From positions 62,001 to 126,000 of the forward strand of contig CAWUIO010000003.1 of NCBI GenBank assembly GCA_963922455.1: 64,000 nt of DNA, given 5' to 3'. This document shows, piece by piece, positions 9,100 through 17,108 of this stretch (its first letter is position 1; every line of letters begins with the position of its first letter). Source of the stretch: CAWUIO01 sp963922455 (lineage in GTDB: Bacteria; Bacteroidota; Bacteroidia; Cytophagales; Microscillaceae). The notes under the pieces are model-generated. The model did not search any database and was not told the origin of the DNA. It saw only the letters and a list, made by a program, of their open reading frames with translations. The position numbers and the translations under genes are program-made.

Positions 9100-10329
9100 A
9101 TGCAATTTATCAAACCTGCCAAGATTAATCTGGATGAACGAACCGAAATTTTAAAGAATGTAAGCATTTTTTCCCAGACTGACCCGGAAGTATGCCGGGA
9201 AATTGCTGCCGCTATGACCGAGCTTACCCTCAAAATCGAGCAAACCTTGTTTGAGAAAGGCGATGTGGGAAAGGATATGTTTGTAATCGTAGAAGGTGCC
9301 GTACGAATCCATGATGGAAAATATGTTTTTGCGATCCTACGTACCGGCCAAGTTTTTGGTGAGTACTCTCTCCTGGAAGCCGATGCCACTTCCCGATCTG
9401 CCTCGGCTACGGCAGTAGTTAAAACGCAATTGCTTAAACTGGATCAACACGCCTTTTACACCCTGATGTCTCACCGCATTGAGATCGTAAAAGGTATCCT
9501 AAAAGTGCTCGTAAAACGAGCCCGCCGACAAAACTACTTTGAGGAAAAACTAAATGAGCAAAGCGTACAATTAGAACGCCAGCGAGACCTCATCAATCGT
9601 GAAAAAGAAAAGTCGGAACAATTACTCCTAAACATCCTACCCGCCGAAATAGCCGAAGAGTTAAAAACCCGAGGAAGGGCCGAAGTGCGTGACTATGAAA
9701 TGGCTTCTGTTCTCTTTGCCGATATCAAGGGCTTTACCCAAGCCTCCCAGGTTTTACCCCCGGCCCGCGTTGTAGCCGTTCTCGAGGTATATTTCTATGA
9801 GTTTGATGAGATCATTTCCCGCCACGGGATTGAGAAAATCAAAACTATTGGAGATGCCTACATGTGTGCTTCCGGAATCCCCCGTACCGACCCTGCCAAC
9901 CCCATAAAATTGGTCTTGGCGGCTTTGGAAATGCAGCATTTTATGAAAGAATACAATGCAACACTTCCCAAGGACGTGGCCAGTCAAATTCCGGTATGGG
10001 AATTACGGGTGGGTATCAATACCGGCCCATTGATAGCTGGCGTAATTGGTAAAATGAAGTTTATCTACGATGTCTGGGGTGATACCGTCAATACAGCCTC
10101 TCGTATGGAAAGTGCTGGAGAGGTAAACCGGGTCAACATCTCCAAAGCTACCTACGAATACGTAAAAGACATCTTTGAATGCGAACACCGAGGTAAAATC
10201 TCCGCCAAGGGCAAGGGTATGGTAGATATGTACTTCGTCAATGGGCTTCTTCCCAAATATCAAAAGCGAAAGAGCCCCATTCATCCCAATGCCGCCTACC
10301 GTAAATACTTAGAAAAGAATTTCAAGTAA
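9100..10329 (+). CDS. Class III adenylate cyclase with N-terminal cyclic-nucleotide-binding domain
   Basis: Converts ATP to cAMP. The ATG at 9100 is chosen (409 residues) over an in-frame TTG at 9031, because the added 23 residues resemble non-coding promoter sequence. Residues about 15-140 form a CNB domain whose phosphate cassette keeps the key Glu (FGEYSLL, E88) and Arg (SRSAS, R99). A coiled linker with LLLNILPAEIAEELK (176-190) leads into the cyclase domain (about 195-385): metal Asp residues in FADIKGFT (D208) and TIGDAYM (D252); adenine-selecting Lys in EKIKTIGD (K246) and Asp in FIYDVWGD (D324); transition-state Asn and Arg in VNTASRMES (N331, R335). The K/D pair points to adenylate rather than guanylate cyclase. 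There is no membrane segment. cAMP feedback through the CNB domain is inferred. It is followed by a repeat and a metallo-beta-lactamase-CNB gene. Confidence 0.9.
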   Translation: MQFIKPAKINLDERTEILKNVSIFSQTDPEVCREIAAAMTELTLKIEQTLFEKGDVGKDMFVIVEGAVRIHDGKYVFAILRTGQVFGEYSLLEADATSRSASATAVVKTQLLKLDQHAFYTLMSHRIEIVKGILKVLVKRARRQNYFEEKLNEQSVQLERQRDLINREKEKSEQLLLNILPAEIAEELKTRGRAEVRDYEMASVLFADIKGFTQASQVLPPARVVAVLEVYFYEFDEIISRHGIEKIKTIGDAYMCASGIPRTDPANPIKLVLAALEMQHFMKEYNATLPKDVASQIPVWELRVGINTGPLIAGVIGKMKFIYDVWGDTVNTASRMESAGEVNRVNISKATYEYVKDIFECEHRGKISAKGKGMVDMYFVNGLLPKYQKRKSPIHPNAAYRKYLEKNFK

Positions 10330-10370
10330 TATCACCCATATTCTGGTTGCTAAGGGGCCACTCCTAAACC

Positions 10371-10505
10371 GGCTGAGGGATAGAGCGGCCTGTTTGAGCC
10401 CGCCGTGGGTATGTGGGTGAGCCGGCGAGTAGCGAAAGCCCGACCTCGCCCCAGGCAAATAGGTCTTTTACACTTCATACCTAATTTGGGCGAGGGCAGC
10501 CCCCA
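10371..10505 (-). repeat. Dispersed structured repeat, copy 2 (subfamily A)
   Basis: Read on the minus strand the stem arms are CCTCGCCC and GGGCGAGG, followed by the TCGGGCTTTCGCTACTCGCC core and CGGGCTCAAACAGGCCGC; the end is CTATCCCTCAGCC. It fills much of the 371-base gap between the cyclase gene and the next plus-strand gene. Nothing else recognisable was seen in 10506-10701. Confidence 0.9.
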
Positions 10506-10701
10506 GCTTTTATTGCTTCAATAGCTTTGAAAACCTTACGTACCAGGATGGAAGCCTGCATAGTTTGTAAAACATCCTAGCAATTTGCGCAAATATTTAG
10601 TTATTTTTACTTTAATTAGTTTATGAAAAAAAAGTTTCCACGCAAAATTTGACAATTTATTTTTTCTTCCTAATTCCGTTTTAGCCGCAAATACCAGAAT
10701 A

Positions 10702-12903
10702 GTGTCCGTATTAACTAGAAAAATAGAAGTTCTCAAGATCAATACCGGGGTGTACTGGGTGAGTATACCCGAGGTAGACCTGCGCATTCTCTGCGGATGT
10801 CCGGCCGATACGGTCAAACACCTCAAAAAGCGGGGACTTATTGAAGATATTGAAAAAGATGGGGTCCAGTTTGAGTCTGGGCCCAATGCCATTTTACTTT
10901 CGGATGTGGATTTACAAAATGGTTTTTTGTGCAACTTGGCTGAGTTTCCCCTGTTACAAATGCTCTACTCTCAAGGGATGCTCCTCCCCAATCACCCCAA
11001 TAATACCGGAGCTAAGCCGGTATTATTGGGTAGTAAGCCTCAAATACAGGCGCAACTGGAATATTTTTACCGAGGGAACTACGGCCTTATCTCCAAGGAA
11101 GAAATCTTAGAAACCGGGGTCAGTGAAGAATTGGCCGAACATCTCATGCATATCAAGCTTAAATTTGCCTTTGGTAAGTTAAAGCCTTCCCACGAAATGG
11201 TCGATCAAATTCCGATCGAGAAGGAAGAAGTCGAGATTAGAGAAGGGGTCCAGGTCCGTCGGAAAGATGTAAACGTTTTTGAAATTCAGTACCTGGAGGA
11301 TGAGGTAACTATTGACCTCAATTTGCGGGATAAAGAAGCCTACGAGCCTCCCTACAACCTCAACTACCACCGCATAAGCCGAGATTACTTCTCGATTGTG
11401 CATACTGGAGAAGGGGATGCTTGGGACGTAAATAACCCTTGCATGGCCAGTATTGTGGTATTTCAAGGAAAGATTTACTTAGTAGATGCCGGTCCGGATA
11501 TGCTCACGAGCCTCACGGCCTTAGGAATAAGCATCAATGAAGTCGAGGGCATTTTTCATACGCATTTGCATGATGATCACTTTGCCGGGCTCACGGCTTT
11601 TGTCCGTTCCGACCACCGCATTAAGTATTATGCCACCCCCCTAGTCCGCTCTTCGGTGGCCAAAAAGCTTTGCGTACTCCTTTCTCTTCCTGAAGAAAGT
11701 TTTAACTACTTTTTTGATGTCCAAGACCTCGAGCTGAATGCCTGGAACAATATTGAAGGCTTGGAAGTGAAGCCGGTTTTATCGCCTCATCCGGTAGAGA
11801 CTAATATTTATTATTTCCGGGCTTATTGGGGCGATCGCTATTATACCTACGGGCATTTAGCCGATATCACGTCTTTCCGGGTTTTGGAGCAAAATATCTA
11901 CCCCGAATCGAGCCCTTTTGCTACCTATATGACGGAGGTTAAGACCAATTACCTCATGCCCGCCGATTTGAAAAAAATTGATATTGGGGGAGGCCTTATC
12001 CACGGGGAGGCCCAGGACTTCATCCATGACCCTACTCCTAAGAAAATGCTGGCCCATATTTCCCGCCCTTTGAGCAGCGAAGAACGGGAAATTGGCTCCT
12101 ATGCCCGGTTTGGAAGTACCGACGAGTTAATTCCCACCCATAATGACTTCCTGCGTACCCGGGCCTTTGAGTATCTCCGTTTTTACTTTCCCGATGTACC
12201 CGTTTATGAGATTTATACCCTTTTAAATTGCCCCATTGTCAATATCAATGCCGGGGATACGCTGTTTAAGAAAAGTAGCCGAGTATCCGACCTCTATCTT
12301 ATTCTCACCGGAGCGGTAGAGTTGGTCTATCCCGATATTCAGGTGGAAAATTACCTTACCTCGGGTTCTTTGGTAGGCTTCTACATTGATGAAAATGATA
12401 TGACCACCCGGGCCACTTGCCAAGCTACCTCCTACGTGTCGGCCCTAAAAATTCCGGCTCCTATGTATCTGCTATTCATCAAGCGCCATCAATTGGTAGA
12501 GGCTTATGATCATTTGGAGCGCATTGTCTTGAACCTCAGTAACTCGACTCTTTTCCAAGAAAATATTTCACTTCCTATTTTTATTCGCTTAGCCAAATAC
12601 GCCACCCTCGAAAACCACGAAAAAGGAGGCCATATCCGCATAGCGGATGATTCTGGACTGTATATCGTCAAAAATGGGCAAGCTGCCCTGCTAACCTTAG
12701 AAGGAACCGCCTTGGAAGATCTAAAATCCGGACAATTTTTTGGCGCAGAAACCCGCTTTACCCAGGGTATTGACGCTTTTGAGGTCTTTTTCCTTTCCGA
12801 TACGGAATTGTATTACCTGCCCATGGAGGTGGTCTTAAATATCCCCATCGTTTATTGGAAAATCATCGAGACCGTAAACCGCCGGGTGGAAAGCCTTAAA
12901 TAG
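10702..12903 (+). CDS. Metallo-beta-lactamase-fold protein with two CNB-like domains (putative cyclic-nucleotide phosphodiesterase)
   Basis: 733 residues from a GTG start; no good ATG exists near the N-terminus. A novel-looking N-terminal region (1-220) carries LRILCGCPADTVKHLKKRG. A metallo-beta-lactamase fold follows (about 225-440) with IFHTHLHDDHFAG: the HxHxDH metal motif is H288-x-H290-x-D292-H293. Further candidate ligands are in SPHPVETN and YGHLADIT. Two cyclic-nucleotide-binding-like domains end the protein (about 510-615 and 625-733). Neither has an intact phosphate cassette: the first lacks the Glu (LVGFYIDEND) and the second lacks the Arg, so ligand binding is uncertain. Proteins of this architecture are, from memory, annotated as cAMP/cGMP-dependent phosphodiesterases. 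The position behind a cyclase supports that, but activity is inferred. Cytoplasmic. Confidence 0.75.
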   Translation: MSVLTRKIEVLKINTGVYWVSIPEVDLRILCGCPADTVKHLKKRGLIEDIEKDGVQFESGPNAILLSDVDLQNGFLCNLAEFPLLQMLYSQGMLLPNHPNNTGAKPVLLGSKPQIQAQLEYFYRGNYGLISKEEILETGVSEELAEHLMHIKLKFAFGKLKPSHEMVDQIPIEKEEVEIREGVQVRRKDVNVFEIQYLEDEVTIDLNLRDKEAYEPPYNLNYHRISRDYFSIVHTGEGDAWDVNNPCMASIVVFQGKIYLVDAGPDMLTSLTALGISINEVEGIFHTHLHDDHFAGLTAFVRSDHRIKYYATPLVRSSVAKKLCVLLSLPEESFNYFFDVQDLELNAWNNIEGLEVKPVLSPHPVETNIYYFRAYWGDRYYTYGHLADITSFRVLEQNIYPESSPFATYMTEVKTNYLMPADLKKIDIGGGLIHGEAQDFIHDPTPKKMLAHISRPLSSEEREIGSYARFGSTDELIPTHNDFLRTRAFEYLRFYFPDVPVYEIYTLLNCPIVNINAGDTLFKKSSRVSDLYLILTGAVELVYPDIQVENYLTSGSLVGFYIDENDMTTRATCQATSYVSALKIPAPMYLLFIKRHQLVEAYDHLERIVLNLSNSTLFQENISLPIFIRLAKYATLENHEKGGHIRIADDSGLYIVKNGQAALLTLEGTALEDLKSGQFFGAETRFTQGIDAFEVFFLSDTELYYLPMEVVLNIPIVYWKIIETVNRRVESLK

Positions 12904-12935
12904 GTAAGCCTTTTTTGTCTAACTCCAATCTGGAT

Positions 12936-13063
12936 GGGGCTTCCCCGCGCTAAAAAAGAAAGCGGCAAATGGTAATTCCAAGCAAGCGCGGGTCGGGCTC
13001 TCGCTACTCGCCTGCCACCCGCTAGGCCACGACGGGCTCAGACATGCGCTCCATCCCTAAGCC
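12936..13063 (+). repeat. Dispersed structured repeat, copy 3 (subfamily A)
   Basis: Begins GGGGCTTCCC, stem CCCGCGCT/AGCGCGGG, core TCGGGCTCTCGCTACTCGCC, then ACGGGCTCAGACATGCGC and the end TCCATCCCTAAGCC. It sits in the 3' gap between the cyclic-nucleotide gene and the convergent DUF983 gene. The remaining bases to 13252 show nothing recognisable. Confidence 0.92.
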
Positions 13064-13252
13064 AAAAATTTTTCAAGTTAAACGCACGTGCTCAAACTGG
13101 GGCAAGAGCTTAAGAAACGTTTCATTTTAGTTTTCTTCAGCAAAAAGGGATCGCATAAGGTGGGAATACGGGGTTATGATAAAATTAGCTTCCCCTATTC
13201 TCAAGTAAAAATGGCTCTTTGCAGTCCTTCATTCAAGGTAAAGAGGCGCGCA

Positions 13253-13645
13253 TTAAGAATGTTCTGTGATTGCCTCTGGTTCATAACTTACCCCAGAAAA
13301 TATATGCAACATCAGTACCCGGGCATAACGAAAGGATAGCGGGCTGGCAATTAATAAGCCTATGGTTACCACCGTGAGATAGACCCAGAGTTCCGGGTCA
13401 TTTCCTAGTACATAGGTAGCCAATCCCGCAGCAAGTACTATGGCAACAGAAAACCCGTAGGCAATGTACATGGCACCATAAAAGAAACCCGGTTCACGCA
13501 TATAACGCAAATCACATTTCGGACAATGGTCGTGCATCGCCATAAATTTAGATATGTGGCTCAGGGGATATTTGAATACATCTCCTTCGTGACAACGGGG
13601 GCATTTAGCTCCAAGAGTTGCCTGTAATTTGCTTGTTTTTGACAC
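13253..13645 (-). CDS. DUF983 membrane protein
   Basis: A 130-residue protein with a zinc-ribbon-like N-terminus (CPRCHEGDVF and CPKCDLRY) followed by two hydrophobic segments (about residues 55-100), as in the DUF983 family often found beside cytochrome oxidase genes. The GTG at 13645 (VSKTSKLQATLGAKCPRC) is preferred. Reading further upstream gives a hydrophobic stretch that is only the alternate frame of the preceding gene. With this start the gene overlaps the previous one by about 40 bases, suggesting translational coupling. Last gene of the respiratory block. Its role, perhaps oxidase assembly or metal handling, is inferred from context. Confidence 0.75.
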   Translation of the reverse strand: MSKTSKLQATLGAKCPRCHEGDVFKYPLSHISKFMAMHDHCPKCDLRYMREPGFFYGAMYIAYGFSVAIVLAAGLATYVLGNDPELWVYLTVVTIGLLIASPLSFRYARVLMLHIFSGVSYEPEAITEHS

Positions 13646-13880
13646 GGTTGAGTTGTGAATTACGAAACCACAAAAAAGCAATCCCAAAGAATATGATATA
13701 GGGAAAAGCAGCCAAATAGAGAATTCCAGCATTTAAGCCAGAACCAAGATTAGATCCTTCACTAATATTGGTCTCTACCGCAGCCCGGCACATGGCACAT
13801 TGGGCAATTGCATTTCCAGTAAACAAAAACACTCCCAGGATAGCTAAAGCGATTGATCTCAAATAAACTATGGTTTTCAT
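13605..13880 (-). CDS. Small Cys-containing membrane protein of the oxidase cluster
   Basis: 91 residues: a signal peptide or TM segment (IALAILGVFLFTGNAIA), then QCAMCRAAVETN with a C-x-x-C pair just after the predicted cleavage site, and a TM segment (ILYLAAFPYIIFFGIAFLW) with a basic tail. No named family is recognised. Similar small CxxC proteins recur in Bacteroidota cytochrome oxidase operons. The CxxC facing the periplasm could act in copper or thiol handling for the CuA site; this is inference from position only. Confidence 0.7.
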   Translation of the reverse strand: MKTIVYLRSIALAILGVFLFTGNAIAQCAMCRAAVETNISEGSNLGSGLNAGILYLAAFPYIIFFGIAFLWFRNSQLNRVKNKQITGNSWS

Positions 13881-13917
13881 CTATCTAAAAACATTTATTT
13901 ATTAAAATATGTTCCTA

Positions 13918-14475
13918 TCACCCGCCATAATAAGGGCTAATCATGAGGTAAACAATTACACCACTGATGGCTACGTAAGTCCAGATAGGAAACGTCCACT
14001 TAACAATCTTGAGGTGGCGCTCATACTGTGCGGTCACCGCCCAATAAATTGCTAATAAGACCAAAGGTACAACAACCATGGCTAGCAAAATATGACTAAT
14101 CAAAAAGCTGAAGTAAATGATCCGAATAAAGCCTTCTCCTCCATAAGGGGTAGACTCAGCATTGTTGTGGTATATCACATAAGACACCAAAAACACCGTG
14201 GATAAGACAAAGGCAGTCATCATCATAAATCGGTGCCCTTGGATATACCGCTGTTTAATAAAAATAAAACCCAAAACCAAGCATATCGAGGTTAAGGTAT
14301 TCAAAACAGCATTCATATGAGGTAAGATACTCACATCTAGGTTTTCAATACGGGTAGCTTTATTCCCATACATCAAATAAACCACCAATAAAGGGACGAC
14401 AATCGAGATAATAGCGATCAACCATAACATATTACGATTGCTTTCTACACTATTATTCAAGGCTTCATTTTGCAT
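13918..14475 (-). CDS. DUF420 membrane protein (CtaM-like)
   Basis: 185 residues with five hydrophobic segments (about 18-36, 52-70, 82-103, 122-148 and 160-180). Conserved His residues sit at membrane edges (SILPHMNAVLNT, QGHRFMMM, SYVIYHNN, FLISHILLA), the hallmark of DUF420. Family members such as CtaM are needed for oxidase maturation in Gram-positive bacteria. Position downstream of sco and the cta genes supports an assembly role; direct heme or copper binding by the His residues is inferred. Confidence 0.85.
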   Translation of the reverse strand: MQNEALNNSVESNRNMLWLIAIISIVVPLLVVYLMYGNKATRIENLDVSILPHMNAVLNTLTSICLVLGFIFIKQRYIQGHRFMMMTAFVLSTVFLVSYVIYHNNAESTPYGGEGFIRIIYFSFLISHILLAMVVVPLVLLAIYWAVTAQYERHLKIVKWTFPIWTYVAISGVIVYLMISPYYGG

Positions 14476-14502
14476 AATACATCATTTAAAGAGGCTTAGA
14501 GA

Positions 14503-15234
14503 TCAGAGACCCACTCCTTTGCCTTCACTCATTAAAACTTTAATTTCAATAATTAATCTATCTATCTCCTCTCGGTCGGTTCCTTCGTAATATCCTCTCA
14601 CCCTTCCTTTTTGATCAATTAACATGAATTTGGTAGCGTGCAAAAACTCAGGAGTGACAGAAGTGCTTTCATCCATGGCACTCACCTTAAATCCTTGGTA
14701 AGCCAAATTATATATTTTTTCCTTCGCACCCGTTAAGAAATACCACTGGGATAAATCGGCTTCGTATTCTTGAGCATAGGCTAATAACACTTCTGGGCTA
14801 TCATACTCAGGATCTACGGTAAAGGAAATTAGCTTGAGGGTTTCATTCCCCAGAAAAGACTGTTGCACGCGTCTCATTTCTGCGCTCATCCGAGGGCAAA
14901 GCGTCGGGTTGCCGCACCGGGTAAAGAAAAAGTCAGCTACATAAATTTTTCCTTCTAATTCTTCTGAGGAGAATTCTTGCCCTGCTTGGTTGGCAAATTG
15001 AAAGTTTGGAATGGTGTGGTACAGGGTGTCAATTATTTTTTTACCCTCTACTTGACTGGCATCGCGTAAGGTATCGTAAAAGATTTCGCCATCAATATCA
15101 ACTTCTACGACCCAACGGGAATGATAAATATCTATTTCATAATAGTTTTTACCAAATCCGTATAAAAACACGAATACAGCCAGGGGTATTAAAATAAGTG
15201 TACCCAAAATGGCATTTTTCGTGAGGTTTTTCAT
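14503..15234 (-). CDS. SCO1/SenC-family copper chaperone
   Basis: 243 residues from the ATG at 15234. An upstream in-frame ATG at 15258 would start inside a terminator-like hairpin and is disfavoured. The N-terminal anchor is AILGTLILIPLAVFVFLYG. The periplasmic thioredoxin fold should deliver copper to the CuA site of subunit II. The Cu-binding segment is odd: instead of the family's C-x3-C it reads FTRCGNPTLCPRM, a C-x5-C spacing (C107, C113). The distal ligand His is present in FLHATKFMLID (H199), followed by the usual GRVRGYYEGT. A strong hairpin with a T run immediately precedes the start, so expression may be uncoupled from the cta genes upstream. Confidence 0.87.
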   Translation of the reverse strand: MKNLTKNAILGTLILIPLAVFVFLYGFGKNYYEIDIYHSRWVVEVDIDGEIFYDTLRDASQVEGKKIIDTLYHTIPNFQFANQAGQEFSSEELEGKIYVADFFFTRCGNPTLCPRMSAEMRRVQQSFLGNETLKLISFTVDPEYDSPEVLLAYAQEYEADLSQWYFLTGAKEKIYNLAYQGFKVSAMDESTSVTPEFLHATKFMLIDQKGRVRGYYEGTDREEIDRLIIEIKVLMSEGKGVGL

Positions 15235-15235
15235 A

Positions 15236-15278
15236 ATAAAAAAGGCGATAAGTTTCACTTTAAGTAAAACTTATCGCC
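15236..15278 (-). terminator. Strong intrinsic terminator-like hairpin between subunit IV and sco
   Basis: Perfect 12-bp inverted repeat GGCGATAAGTTT / AAACTTATCGCC (15244-15255 and 15267-15278) with an 11-base loop. On the minus strand it is followed by six T residues just before the sco ATG. This is the form of a Rho-independent terminator placed inside the respiratory gene series, so it may act as an attenuator or mRNA 3'-end stabiliser. Confidence 0.8.
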
Positions 15279-15300
15279 GAAAGGCTTTGTTTAATATTTT

Positions 15301-15618
15301 TTATCCCGCGTAGAAAATAGAACCACCTTCCACAAATAGAGCAATTAGAAGCCATACTACAAAGATCATGGGTAGTAGGATTGCCCAAAACAAAAACTTT
15401 ACTTCGTATCGCAGGTGCATAAATTCGCCCACGATGTAAGCTGCCTTCACAATCGTAAGGATAACAAAGATCCCGACACGAAATAAAGTTGCCGGAAGGG
15501 TAAAAGCAATTATAAATTCCAGAACAGTTAGTCCAAAAAGGATCCAAAAGGTGCGCCAGATTAGCTTGGTTTTCGGCTCGGCAACTTCACCTCCGGGTAA
15601 GTTTTGAATTTCGGCCAT
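15301..15618 (-). CDS. Cytochrome c oxidase subunit IV
   Basis: 105 residues, three hydrophobic segments: FWILFGLTVLEFIIAFTL, FVILTIVKAAYIVGEFMHL and FLFWAILLPMIFVVWLLIALF. The KAAYIVGEFMHLRYE motif is characteristic of the bacterial subunit IV (COX4_pro/CyoD-like) family. It helps stabilise the CuB site of subunit I. It directly follows subunit III with a 20-base gap and precedes the terminator-like hairpin. Confidence 0.88.
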   Translation of the reverse strand: MAEIQNLPGGEVAEPKTKLIWRTFWILFGLTVLEFIIAFTLPATLFRVGIFVILTIVKAAYIVGEFMHLRYEVKFLFWAILLPMIFVVWLLIALFVEGGSIFYAG

Positions 15619-15638
15619 GATATTAAATAGTTAGGGAA

Positions 15639-16406
15639 TTAAACCAAATAGAAAAAGGTAAACACAAATACCCAAACGAGATCTACAAAGTGCCAATAAA
15701 GCCCTACCTTTTCAACCATTTCATAAGGCTCAGCTCCTGGATCAATTTTTCGTCCAGGGCGATCATAAATCCCAATGGAGGCATTATAGAATATAATAAT
15801 ATTCAATACGACGCCACTCGTTACGTGCATCCCGTGAAAACCCGTAATAAAAAAGAATAGATTGGCAAATGGAGCCGGACCGTATTGGTTTTGGACAAGA
15901 TTTGCTCCGTAGATAATATTCCCGTAAACATCCGTCGCTCCTCCACCCTCAGTTCCGTGGATAAAGTGCGTCCATTCCCAAGCCTGACTAAACAAGAAGG
16001 TTAATCCCCCCAAGATGGTCCAAAGCATCCACTTTTCTACATCTCTACGGTCTTTACGGTGACCCGCTTCCACGGCTAATACCATAGTTACGCTACTCAT
16101 AATGAGTATAAAGGTCATAATACCCACAAAAACTAGGGGCAGGGATGCTCCGTGTAAAAAGGGCACAGCTTCAAAGACCTTTTCAGGAACCGGCCAATAA
16201 TCAATACTAAACTGGAAGGCCCCGTGTGCATCAGGGTTGTACGCCGTGTGAGAATAACGGATTAGACCGTAGGATACCAAGAGGGCGGAAAAAGTGAAGG
16301 CATCAGAAACTAGAAAAAACCACATCATGAGCTTTCCCCAGCTTGCTTTGAAGGGTTCGTTACCTCCCCCCCAGTTGATTCCTTTTGATGTTGCAGCCGT
16401 CGCCAT
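15639..16406 (-). CDS. ctaE: Cytochrome c oxidase subunit III
   Basis: 255 residues with seven hydrophobic segments. Signatures of subunit III are FASYG-like LLVSYGLIRY near the N-terminus, AWEWTHFIHGTEGG, FFITGFHGMHVTSGVV and a C-terminal YWHFVDLVWVFVFTFFYLV. It is the longer of two subunit III-type proteins encoded side by side, 38 bases from the other. An insertion between segments 4 and 5 carries the GGGATDVYGN loop. Confidence 0.92.
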   Translation of the reverse strand: MATAATSKGINWGGGNEPFKASWGKLMMWFFLVSDAFTFSALLVSYGLIRYSHTAYNPDAHGAFQFSIDYWPVPEKVFEAVPFLHGASLPLVFVGIMTFILIMSSVTMVLAVEAGHRKDRRDVEKWMLWTILGGLTFLFSQAWEWTHFIHGTEGGGATDVYGNIIYGANLVQNQYGPAPFANLFFFITGFHGMHVTSGVVLNIIIFYNASIGIYDRPGRKIDPGAEPYEMVEKVGLYWHFVDLVWVFVFTFFYLV

Positions 16407-16444
16407 AACTAAATTTTCTTGATTAGTAAATTTAAATATTCTTG

Positions 16445-17047
16445 CTATTGATTAAGCAATAGGAAACTGAACAAATATAGCCAAAGTATGTCTAAAAAAT
16501 GCCAATATGTAGCGCACATTTCAATCCGGGTAAGGTTTTTAGAATGTATCTTAAATCGGAAGGCCGATACAAAGGCTATCAGTAAAAATACCAAGCCACT
16601 GATTATATGAAAAGCGTGAACCCCCGTGATAACGTATAGAAATGAGCCGGAAGGATTAGACTCTTCTCCACCAAAATGAATCCCGGTGGTCAATAAATCT
16701 TGCCACGCTATTACTTGCCCCACTAAAAATGCTATGCCTAATACAAAGGTAATGCTAATGGCTATTTTCAGGCTTGGAATATTATCTTGACGAGCGTTTA
16801 CCACAGCCCAGTGCATGGTAGAGCTACTAATTATCAAAATCAATGAGGTAAACCAAAACAGTTGCGGTAAATCAAATACTAACCAGTTGCCCTCGGCTTG
16901 CCTTACGATATATGCACTCGTAAACGCGGCAAACATCATAATGATGCTTACAATAAATAGCCAAAGCGCAAATTTTTGAGGGTGCATCGAGAGCGTTTCG
17001 CGAGCCTCCTCAGCAAATTCTAAGTGTAAATCTTTTTCCGTATTCAT
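16445..17047 (-). CDS. Second heme-copper oxidase subunit III-type protein
   Basis: 200 residues, five hydrophobic segments, with the family motifs VITGVHAFHIISGL and ATYWHFLDILWLYLFSFLLL. It lacks the long loops of its neighbour and resembles the shorter CyoC-like form. Tandem subunit III genes of unequal length are a regular feature of this operon type in Bacteroidota. Whether both join one complex cannot be told from sequence. Confidence 0.88.
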   Translation of the reverse strand: MNTEKDLHLEFAEEARETLSMHPQKFALWLFIVSIIMMFAAFTSAYIVRQAEGNWLVFDLPQLFWFTSLILIISSSTMHWAVVNARQDNIPSLKIAISITFVLGIAFLVGQVIAWQDLLTTGIHFGGEESNPSGSFLYVITGVHAFHIISGLVFLLIAFVSAFRFKIHSKNLTRIEMCATYWHFLDILWLYLFSFLLLNQ

Positions 17048-17108
17048 ATATTAGATTTTCTTTTAAATCAATCTGCATAAGTCTCTTAAGAATAATTAAT
17101 GACTATGC

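Noticed and set aside
15260..15547. 95-residue minus-strand frame overlapping subunit IV
   Set aside because: It is a shadow of the subunit IV gene in another frame, with no family pattern.
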